Positions 46,701-58,700 of a stretch of DNA of 64,000 nt are shown here, one piece after another (position 1 is the first letter of the stretch; every line of letters starts with the position of its first letter). Origin of the DNA: Heliopora coerulea. Its lineage: Eukaryota > Cnidaria > Anthozoa > Scleralcyonacea > Helioporidae. The notes beneath the pieces are model-generated. The model was not told where the DNA came from and did no database searches. It saw nothing but the letters and a program-made list of their open reading frames with translations. Position numbers and translations under genes: made by a program. The stretch covers positions 1 through 64,000 of the forward strand of contig JASJOG010000117.1 of the NCBI GenBank assembly GCA_030142905.1. The letters are read 5' to 3'.

Positions 46701-49700
46701 CAAAATGCATGCATGTGATGTTGTATATGTTCATGGGTTGGCTACTGTAATTCATGAATTATTAACGAGTTTGAGAAAGTTGAAAAAACCTCTTTCTAGC
46801 CTTTTAACCTAGATATAAATTCGAAATATCATTGTTTAAAATTGTTTCTCTTGATCTATAACTTGCATCTTGAGTTTTCAAGATGACTCTCATTTTTGGA
46901 ATTTGTTTTGTTAAATCTGTATAAGTGTGGTATATAAACTCTCTCGTCTTAATTCTCACACTTTTACAGGGCAGCAAGTGAACATCAGTTGGAAATCATC
47001 CAGTTAATTTCACGCCATCAGGGTGGCAGGAAGACAATAAACCAGTGTGATAAACAAGGAAGAAATCTCATTCACTACGCTTTGAAGTACCCTAGAGTTC
47101 TCGAATATATTTTTGAAACTTTTCCAGAGGTATGGGTAAATTATATGTAAAGCAGAAAAAAGTGCTGAATTTTTGAGAACTATATACGTAATAATTATCT
47201 TTCACAGTTAAACAATGACGTCAAAGTGATCAATAAACTGGACAACCGAGGCATGACACCACTGAAGCTCTGCGCAATTGAAGGATTCCATGAGGTAAGA
47301 TGTTCTGCTGAACTTTCGTTCGAATGATGGCATTATGAAGTTGAGGTTTAAGCTGGATTCGCTCTTGGCGGTATCAGGGAAAAAGAATTCCAAGAATAAA
47401 TGCCCGGGAGCTTTCCAAGTAATTTTTTATTCAAAACCTAATCAAAATTAAGGTTTTCTAAAGGAAATGTTTGGTACTTGAATTCTTTTCAATCCTGCAT
47501 GGTCTTCGTCTCGTTTTAAATCTCGAGAAAGTCATGAAAATCTTGAAGGAATTTGTACCTTGTCAGTGTCTTCTATGACCCTCCGGAAAGTTAAATAGAT
47601 ACTGTTTTGGCAGATGTTAGTGAAAGTGATGTTGCCTGCTTTAAACAGGATGGTTTTCGAAATAATGAATGCTTAGGCAGGGGCGTTGAAAGAAACATCT
47701 CGCGGGTGGCTAATATTTAATATCACGAAAACTGGTTGAGAAAGGTAGATTCTACCACCTAAAGCATTGTTTTGTGATGAACAGGTTTTCTATTAAAATT
47801 TGTTAAGGACACTCATCATTTAGTGCCCTTCAAAATTGCGTCGTTAACGAACTCCAAATTGTTAATAATGTCAATTGAAGTCAGTGAATAATTTGTTCAC
47901 TTGATTTTTACGTTTTATTTACGCAGACGCTTCCAACAAAAAGTGAGTGAAGTGTTAATGTTTTCTTGCGTACAAATATTTCATCCCAGTACAGTTTTCA
48001 ATGAAATGAGTGTTACATCGCATTCAAGGTGGAAACATTCGTCAACCGGACATGGTGATGAGGTCATAAACTAATAAAAATACCATCTATGTATTGAGGC
48101 AGACTCCTTGAATATTCCAGAGTTCGTTAAGCTTTCCAGAATTCATTTCAATTTTTAACTTTGAGCTTTTGTCATCATAGGTCAACTGCAGTTTGTTAGT
48201 ATCCAAAAACCAATTTGTGACAGAAAAAATTCAACAAAATGACGTTGCTAAGTTGTAAAGAGGGCAAGACTTACCAAGAAACAAAACTTATGTCCCTCTG
48301 TTATAACCATTGCGAAAAAATTTCTACAATGTCGGCATGGATTTATTGATATATATGAAATAGATATTAATTCATTCAAACAATCTAATATAGGCCTCCC
48401 TAACCGCTTGTTCATATCTGACTACTCCTTTTATTTGTTTTGATTGAAGTCTATTTAGTTCCTTCATGCACGATTTTTTATTCTTGTGTTCATTGTTCTC
48501 TTTTGTTTTTTGCGTCGTTCTTTTATTAGTTCTCTTGTTACAACGTAACAGTATGCATGAAAAGATTAAGGTTACCTTGTCAACTATTATAATTTTAGTA
48601 AAAATCTGAAGTGCCTTGTTGGTAGTTCTGATTGTAGCTGAAAAATTTTAATCTAAGTTAGTACTCCCATTGCCTTACCATCTTGTTTTTTGGCAAAGTA
48701 CCTCCATTAACTTTTTCTACCATGATGCTTGTCTGGTCTGGTGAGACTATCCAGATGAAATAGAAGTTATTCTATCCACCTAATTTGTATTGATCTGTTA
48801 ATACCACGGTTCCTTTTGTTTAACACATTCCTGCCCGAGACGCTTCTCCTTGTCGAGTAAAATCGTAAGCCACGTTAGCCAGAGTAAAACTAGAAATACG
48901 TATACGCAACAAACCCTCGCCCACCCTTCGAATAACACTGATAATTTTTCAAAATTGTCTAAACTCTAAAATTTAACCTTTGATAAGTAAATCGTCCGTC
49001 TTATAAATGGGAGAGTGAATGCAATAAAAAACCCAAAAAAATTTAAAAGCCCTGAACGATACGGCCACAAAATAACAACACGAAGAATTGAAAATTTTTA
49101 AATTATAATTTGTTAATCGTCATATTTACATTTAAAATTTTCAGTTCTGTTTTAAAACGTTTGGTGAGAATGGATTACAAATGCTGAAGTTACCACTAGT
49201 GACATAACGACATTAGGACATGAACATTACAACACAAAGAGATTAACTTTTTCCTCATGACTTTAATTCCATACTGTCATTCTACTTTACTTTCATTATG
49301 TTACCTAGTTTATACTAACGACATATCGATAGAAACTGAGAGCCTTTTGCTTTCCCGTGACCCCGTCATCTCGTTATTTTGCATAATGTAAACCAGGCTT
49401 AACAAGTTTCTTCTGACAAATAAAACAGTGGATGGTTGGACCAAAACCCTATATCAGGTACTTGCTTGTGGTATTTCGTGTCGTTTTCCATTTTCATATC
49501 TCACCCAATTCGCCTTAAAGTAAGGTTTTACATTACATGACCAGACTGTCCGACTTAAAAACGGACCTTTCTCACAAATGGTTACAGGTCAGACAGCAAC
49601 ACTACCGACTGATCATGATTGAAAACTTATTTGACATTTAGTCATTAAAAAATTGAAGAATTCTACGTTGTATCAAAATTGGTCACAAAAGTCTACTATT

Positions 49701-52700
49701 CATTAAGAGATATAAGACTTTTATGCAAAACGTAAAACGAATTACGAAATCTACAAAGAAAACATGAACGAGTTCAACGATTTTACTGCAGACTACAAAC
49801 CCGAAAATGCAAAACAGAAAACAAAATACGACAATCAAACCTGGTGAAACTTCTGTGGAAAGAAGAATGACCAGGGAGAAGTAAAAAATTTAACTTTCCG
49901 GCGGTTAAACCTTCTGCTTATGTTTATTTTGGAAGAAGTAAAAAAGAAAAATGGCGAAGCATATAAACCCGAAACTCTAAAAAAAAAAAAAAAAAAGGTA
50001 CAAAGGCAAATTTACTGAGTGAAGACGAGTTTAAACTTTCTAGATAAGTTCTCAAATGCAGAAGGAAGCAGTTGCTGGTCGAATATCGAAAAGGAGATAA
50101 TATTTGGTAAAAGAAGTGTCCCAGGCCCGCCCAGAGCCTGGGTGGGGCCCAGGGTAAATTAGAAATTTGGGGACCCCCTTACGTGGATTATTTTGGTCGA
50201 TATTGCGATTGACAATAACACTTTCATCCCGTTCTTACCGGAGAGCCTGAAGTTAACTATTCGGGAGATGACATGCGTGTCCTGTCCTGGCTCAGTGTAA
50301 GGGCCCAGTGTTCAATGAATAAACAGCGTCGATTAGATAAAAGTAGCAAATCTTATTTAGTTATTTGATCTTCATTTAAAACATAAAGGAAATAAATTTG
50401 TCAGTATGCTGAGGGAGCCAAAGGGCCTCTCTTACACTTGGGGCCTAGGCCCTTCTTGAGGTTAAGGCTTGACGCAAACTGCCCCAGTTGTCCCCCCCCC
50501 CCCCCCCACTCTGGGCGGGCCTGAGTGTCCCTTACGGAATAATGGTGTTGGGAAGCTATTTTTGAAAGTTGCTCAAAACAATGGTCAGCAAGGAAGATTA
50601 ACGAACCATTCTGGTTGCACAACCTGCATTTCCGGGCTTATAGACCTAGAGACGTATTTGCGAATTACGTAGCACAGCTAAATACATGGTCACCAGAACA
50701 TGAACAATCTCGATTCATGCTAATGAGCATCCATTCAAAATCAGCTAAGAATGTCGCAAACAATGAGTTGCCAGCTCGAGTTCCCTTATGCCTATAGCTT
50801 TTGTCGAGATTCATCAGGAAGAACCTACTCAAAGCCTGGCCTCAAAAAGTGATAAGTCGGCCAAATTCTCTGGACCTAAGTTACAAAACTGCTATTTCAA
50901 TGTCCAAGTCATGAATGGTTAAGACGGTCTCAAAAACTGAAATCAGTCGCAAGCTCGGACTCTTTTTAACAAAAGCCATCTCATGAGCTGGTGTTCAATC
51001 ATTTACTGGCTTGAGTGATCAAATGATGTAAAAAATTTTGTAGTGGTCCATAAAAGCAAAAAAGAACGAGGGCACAATGTCCTTAAATTCGATCTCTCGT
51101 TTCGTCAACAACATACCAGTCCCCGAGTTTCCACACGCCTTTTTGAGAGTGCGGAACCCGTGGATATGTACCTATAAATAAACAAATAAAAAAAGAATTT
51201 TTCTCTCTAGTCACCACGCGTGTAAAAAGGACTCCACGCACGTCGAAATTAGTACCCTCGCACCGCGCTTCGAGCGGTGGACGCGAGGATTAAAATGTCA
51301 CGTATGGACCAGGATTAAGAAGCACTCGCTGAATCCTTTCACGAGCTCTTTAATTTCCCCATAGGTGCATTAGCTTGATAACGTCGAAAAGTTAACATTT
51401 TTTGAATAGCTACTGTGTATAATCAGTTTACAGTAGTGATCCTCGGCAGAGCTTATTGCTTTTGGATTTCCTAACCAAATGATTGTTGACGGAATCCTGA
51501 AAGTCAGCCCGAAATTTACTCAAAACTTCCTTTGCAGAACAGCATTGCAAAGAATTAAAATGAAATAAATCTGTGAACGACAAAATTCAGTTGTCTGACT
51601 CTTTTTGAATCGTCTACAAATTTGATTGAATTAAATATTATCTTTTATAGAGTGCCATTGTTCTATTACGAAATGGTTGTGTTCAGATATTTAGAGGAAA
51701 CCCAAGTTGCGATAACAACTACAATTTTTTTCAACATGTGGAAAAAATGAACTTCGAAACTCTTAGGGGTATTTTGACTTACCTGGAAGAAAATGCCAAC
51801 GACGCGTTGTTGTTTAGTCTTAAAAGAGAAAACGCGAAGTATCAACCACCGTTATCGGCGGCTGCAAGAAATGGAAGAGATGATCTGGTAAATCTTTTGC
51901 TCGACAAAGGTGCTAATGGGGAACAACTAAGGTACGTCCATGCCGAATCAGTCACGATCTTTAACCAGTATGTATCTTGCTTGCGTTAATCTTGTAGGTG
52001 TATATCTTCTCTGTGTCTATTTTGAAGAGAGTAGTTATTACAAAAGGATGAGTGCCAGTCAAAGGATTTAGGAGAATTAAGGGGTCTTCTCTTTAATGTA
52101 TCATATATTTATAATAATAATTATAATAATTAAAATAATAATTATAATAATAGTAAATAAACGCTGAAAGTAGTATTATGTGAAAGCAAAACGATCGAAC
52201 GGAAAATCAATTTCAGGATTTTACATGCAAAATCTTGTTGGATGAAACATGTATTTCACATATGAACTCTTACATTCACATATGAAAATTAATTTCACAT
52301 ATGGAATGGAAACAAAACTCGCCCAGCGGCTCGTGTTTGTTTACACTTTTCTCAAGTCTCGCAATATCCTGCGTGTTTAGATCACAGTATCTAACCACGG
52401 CAATCCATTTGGTATTTTTTAAATAATTGCGCTCAAATTACTCGGAGATGCTTGGTATTCGAACTTTAGTACCTCCGCCTTGGTCTGACTTTGGGTCATT
52501 GTAACATAAAAAAGGTTCACAAAAGTGACAGTTGGTTTTGGAAATTTGAAATTATTGGTTTATGATTGAGATTATTTGTTGAAAATGATACTGATCTTCC
52601 AAAATCAGAACGCATAAACCTCTTGGAATACCAGCAGTACTTCCTGTTTTAACGTGAAATTTATGGGCAAACGTGAATACCCAACTCGATTTATTTTTAA

Positions 52701-55700
52701 CTTTTTATGTTCTAAAGTTCTCGTGAAAACTGGACAGCTCTCCATTTCGCAGTGGATGGGAAATCACTTTCAACGGTTGAAATCTTGTTAAGACGTGTTC
52801 CACAAGTTGTTAACTGGAAGGCCTGGGATAACAGAACAGCTGTTATGCTCGCTGTCCGAAAAGGTCAACACAAAATCGTTAAACGTCTTCTAGAGAAGGG
52901 AGCGGCTGGTGTTGAAGAGAAAGAGCAACTATTACTAGTGGCACTCGGATTAACTCATTACACCAGAGCAAGGAATCAAACTAACACAATCTCGGAAATA
53001 ATTTCGTCTCTTGATATGAATGGGACTGGAACAACTCTAAAATCGGTAAAATTTATTATCAGTAATGTTCGTGCAAGGAATTCACTCCGTAAACTATGTC
53101 ATAACTTAGGTTTTTGGCGTAACGTTTCAAGATAGGGTAGTTCTTGGAAGACATTTTAGGATATATTCCCATATGAGAGCAAAATGCTTATGACACAACC
53201 CATAACGATAAAGCTAATGATAGCGGATATTAATTATAATGATTTTAATTCAGAAATTTTCCTTTATTCGTAGATAATGAAGAAACACAAATATCTGATG
53301 GAGATTTTGGTGCGCGGTTATCCAAAGGCTGCAGTGAAGGTCCTTGATAAATGTCTTCAAAAGAGATACACTAAGGGAGAATTTTACTTCGAGATCAATG
53401 AATATGACTTCTTCCCAATCAAGGCTGACGAAGAAGGTATTTTTAAATAAATTTTTCAACTTACGAGGGAGTGAAGCAAAACACATTTTATAAAATGCTT
53501 TTAAACTGATGACGACTCAACGTTGTTAAAACGGAAACTGAAAGCGCAATTTGGAAAAAAGTATTCGAGTGCCATATTCACTAAACAATTTTTTCATTGG
53601 TATTAATTTTGTTGTGTTTCTTGTTTGGTTAGTATACACTAAATGCAGTTCTTTTGTTTCATGTTTCCTTCCTGATTCCCGCGTTCACAGCTTTGTCTTA
53701 TACTTTCCATATATGATTGAATGATCCAACATCTGGGACAACATATTATCTCAGTTTTAACTGAGTATCGTTTTGAAAATTACCTGTATAGCAGCAATAG
53801 ACCATGTCGAGGTTAAGCAAAGGATATGAATACTATAGATGAAAACTCGGACTATTATTGTAATCAAGCTTCTTCCAGTTTGCGACTTTAATTTTATCTT
53901 TTAATTATATTTAATTATAATTAATTATATTTAATAATCCAATTTAATTATATCTTTTAATTTATATTATTTTTAAATTTTTTGTTTTAAAACTTTGGAT
54001 CCAACGAACCATGCTTTTTTCGCTTATGTGGTATTAGAAAAAAAAGTTGATTTTTTTATCTAGGGCTGTAATGTTTACTGAAGAAAAGATTAAGGTTGAA
54101 CCAGTTTCTCTAAAGCCATATCCTTCCAATTGAAAAAAAATAGTGATCAAAAAAGAAACAAATTTAAAGATTGATTTATTTGTAAAATTACACTGGAACG
54201 ATATAAAGATAAATGTGAGTTTAATACAAAAGATTGTGGGAGAAATAATGAAGGAAACAAACGTCTCCATAATGAAGTAGTATTTTTTTATTATTGTAAT
54301 AGTATGGTTTTCTTTTAATCCTTGAAGGACATCTACAAGCAATTGAACGAATGGTTGAATATCAGCGTGACAAGTGCTTAGCCCATCCAGTCGTTGAAAA
54401 GTTTGTCCAGATGAAATGGCGTTCACCGGCTGTAAGGAATTGGTATTTTATCAATATGTTGCTGTATGTAATATTCCTGGTTTGTTTTACGAGCCACATT
54501 ATTCTTTACAGCGAAGGTAATTCAATAAAATTAATGACGTATTATTTTTCTCGTTGAAATGATTGCATTGATAGTTTCCTTGAAAGTTTCCTGCTGTATG
54601 GATTGTTTCTTTCTTTAAAGTGAAAAATATTGTTCTAATTAATTTGGTGTCACTTACGAATACAATTCTCTATCCTTAATTCCATCAATTTAACATTAAG
54701 ATATCAAACAAACAATGCAATGAATGAATGTTTATGACCTATTGAAATGCACGAGTAGTAAAAAATTGTTGATTGACCTGTTATATTATTTATATCCTAT
54801 CGCATTATGGCGTATCGTCTTTTATCCTATCCTATCCTATCCTAGCACATCACGATAGATCTGTAAAAGTGGGTTAACAATAAACAAAAGTATCAAATGA
54901 ATCATCTGAGTGGCTTTTGTTTTATCAGGTTCAATCCCATAATTATATTTTGATAGTGTGTTTGCGTAGTTTGAAAAGAATGAATATGTCATCAACGTTA
55001 CGCCTAGAATAAAGAGGCGGAAATTGGGGTGTTGGTAAACTAGGTTTTCTAATTGTATGATTGAAAGATATTAACAAAAAGTGGACCAAGAGAACAGCCC
55101 ATGGACGCTTCATCTATTTGGTCATAAAACTTTGGATGATAACAATAATAATAATAACAATAATAATAATAATAATAATTTCCCTGAAATGTGTAATGTC
55201 TGTTTCGGCCTTACCTGGCGGGATACTGAGAGCCCGTAGCAGGCTGAGACCCTTTCCACTGTCCTTAGTTGGGTGGTGTGCGAGTTGTAATAAAAACAAA
55301 ACAAAAAAAAATAAAACGATCTCTGACATCTAAATTTAGAATTGACTGCGAGAGTATCCTTGACAACATGAAAACTTGAAAATATGACAAACAGAAAATA
55401 CCTTATCGATAATAATATTAATGGTTCCATCAAACTGGACGTAGTTAATAGGATGTTTTATCAAAACTAGCCATTATATGGCTGCTTGTGCGAAAGCTTA
55501 AAGACCAATTTTATAAACGATCGGAATACATTCTTATAATAATACTTATCAACTGAGTGCGAGGTCCGTACGGGAAAGTATTTTCCTAAGGCTTTCGTCG
55601 GTTATGGGGGCATTTGCTGTAGCTATAATCGATTTTGAGCCACCCCTGGGTCTGAAGACTTAATGATCTGATTGAGGGTTAAACTAATGGTAAAAAGATT

Positions 55701-58700
55701 TCGCCAAAATCCTTTGCTAAGTCACAATAGAAAGTTCAAGGGCTGAATTAATTTATTCTAGAATTTATTAATACTTTTATACATTTCCGACAAGAAAGAA
55801 GTCGAATCAGAAAAAACAGGAACCAAACATTATTCTCGTTATATCACATTTGGTAACTGAGCATTCACAACAGGAATTCAATTAGTTTTTTGCTCTTATT
55901 TAGATACTATTTCTGAAACATCGGCAGGTCTTTTGGCACTCTGTTTTTTCTCTTACTGTTTGCAGCTTTAACATGATAAAGGAATTAATACAGGTTTGTT
56001 CTGTCCAATCAATAATTTGTACTTGTTTAACACAAAATACAAAACTGGTGCAAATAGAATGAATCATCTAAGTTTCTTTCATGCTGCTAATCAACGTGAA
56101 AGTAAAACAAAAGAAAGTTGTGCAAATATATTTTGTTTCTATCTCTTTTCAGCCCGAAATTCGCGAACCGTGAAGTTTTGTGTATAATGCAATTTTTAGG
56201 TGTAAAAAATGAATGGTTTAGATCCAAAATTTAGCAGGACAGTGGGTAAACTGGTAAACAATTTAACACTCCCCAGTAGGGGAGATGGTAAAATAGATTT
56301 TATTGGCGTTCCAAAACTCTCTGAGGGCGACCATTAAAGGCTTATGGTAGCTTTCACTCTTCTCCGCTTGGATATCAATGCCATCCCAAACAATTACTTC
56401 CGCTTCACCTCATCTCACATACTGAACTATTCACTCTATTACTTTTCCAACAGACATTGGGGTCAAGTATTCATCGAAAATACAGGTGACAAGTTTTTTT
56501 TCCGGTGATAACCCCGTGTCAAACACTTGGTGATGTTGACACCGAAGGATAAGTAAACAGGGAAAAGCAGGCCTAAACCCGCTAAATGGATCAGTTCCTA
56601 GCTAACATGAATGGTGATCCTCCTAAGACTTGATTTGTACAAATAAATTTTTTTAGATAAGGGTCGTTAGAAAAAGATATTTCCGTGACTTCAGCAACTA
56701 TGTGGAATGGACGATGTATTTTGCTGCCTTCGTGTATTTTATTCCTCTTTCTGGAAAGCGAAATGAGCAAATTCAAGCCGGTGCCATAGGAGTCTTCTTA
56801 GCCTGGATTAACTTGATTTGGTTCCTGAAGAGATTCTCTGGTTTTGGAATTTACATCATAATGGCCAAAAAGGTCTTCATTACCTTGTTGAAGGTAGGAC
56901 ATCTTTCAAAAATATTGTTTTAAAATCCTTTATTCCTTATAAAAATTTCACGTGCAGTTTCATGTATAAAAAGAGTATTTCAAAAATGAGTTGTTTTAAT
57001 TCCATATGTGAAATGAAAATTTTATATGTGATATTAATTTCCATACGCGAATCTTCTGTTTCATATGTGAAGTCCATGTTCCGTACACTAGGATTCCACA
57101 AGTGAATTTCTGAACCAGTTCCTTTAACATGCAAATTGGGTATTTCATATATGAAGGCGTTTCTGTTTCATATGTGAAATGTGAAAATATTCCAATCAAT
57201 TAGTATTTTTTTAACATGCGAAATTATGTATGAAATTGTAGTAAGGGATAGGTTGAAAGGAATGCCACAAAGTATATCATAAGAATAAGTTTATTATAAT
57301 TTACGAAATAAGGAAAAGTTGTTGATCTCAATGACAGAAATGACTTGCTAAACTCTCAGAACATCGCAAATCATTCACTTTATCCCGACTCAGATTAGTT
57401 TTTGTTTTATTTTTTTATTTTTTTTTTTTTTTGTGTTTTTTATTGTCTTTTCGAGCCAGTGGTAGGAAACTGCCGAGGCTAATACCTGCAAAATTATCAG
57501 ATATGACCTTCAAAACTTTCAAACTTGGTGTACTTAGTTTTAGGGTACTTAACTATCTACTCCCGAAGCATTGCACCATCAAAATTAACCAGCTAGGTTC
57601 AAGAGTAGACAAAATCGAGGCTCCCATATAAAACTTTGGTTTGATTTTCGCTGAGAGACTTTAGTGATAAATTTTTTGCAACAGGTCTCGGTTGTGTCTT
57701 AAAGATGATTTTCGCTCCTAAACATAGATTCAAAGAAAAGGTTCCTAATAAATCTTGGCAATCTATTTTCCGGGCATAAAACGTAATCGTAAAATAAAGA
57801 TTAATGACCGACTGAAGATTTTTAAGTGCAAACCCATGATCAAAGGCAACTTGAGAAAGTTTTAACATAAATTTAATTGATCATGGGTTTACACTTAAAA
57901 ATGCTCAGCTCGGCATTAATTTTTATTTTTCTAATAAATCCATGCGGACCATAAAAAATGAGGTCTATCAAAAAAACATTACAGGTGGGGTCCAAGTGGG
58001 TTGCTATTTGGGGTTATGTCCTCAAAAAAATAAATAACCAGAAAGTTGGGCTAATCGCCAACTAAAGTGGGGTGGCTACGTTTCATACGGGTTCAAAGGC
58101 CAGGCAAAATAATTCAGAATGTATCTACATAGTTGACGAAGTCATCAAAACCATCCTCTATTTGTCACACTGAACATTTGGCCTCTCTATACTAAGCCTT
58201 GAGCTTCTACACATATTCGTGCCAGCGGCACGGCAAAATTGACCAACATGCATGCAGACATGCTCCAAACCACCGTGGCACTCGCTATGGATACTCCTGT
58301 TTTCAACTAATTCGTAAGGGAATTGAAAACAGGCGGAAAGTCTCAACACCCTGGGATTGTCTGGCTTCCAAATATAACGAACAAACGTGGAAGAAGTCAT
58401 GATCTGGCAAAACAATATTCATACGTAAACTCATGACATGAAGAGCTTTTTTGCATGAAGCACTCTATTGACAATTGCATAGGAGGGGCACAACAACAGG
58501 GGTTTGCGACCCTTGCCCATTTTTGGGGAAATCTTATAGGTGCTCTTTCAGCTCCAAAGCAATGTAAATCTACTTCACTCGAAATGATTACAATTTTTCC
58601 GTAGGTGCCTTCATATCACCATCCAATCCTGCCCTTCGAAATTCCTAACTACGCCCCGCGACAGGGCAACCCGAATCTAATTCCGATATAATAAATCAAT

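Noticed and set aside
55797..55854. The missing trpa loop exon
   Set aside because: It has a good donor, but joining it to exon 9 and exon 10 creates a stop. The other frame, which reads well, does not fit either phase.
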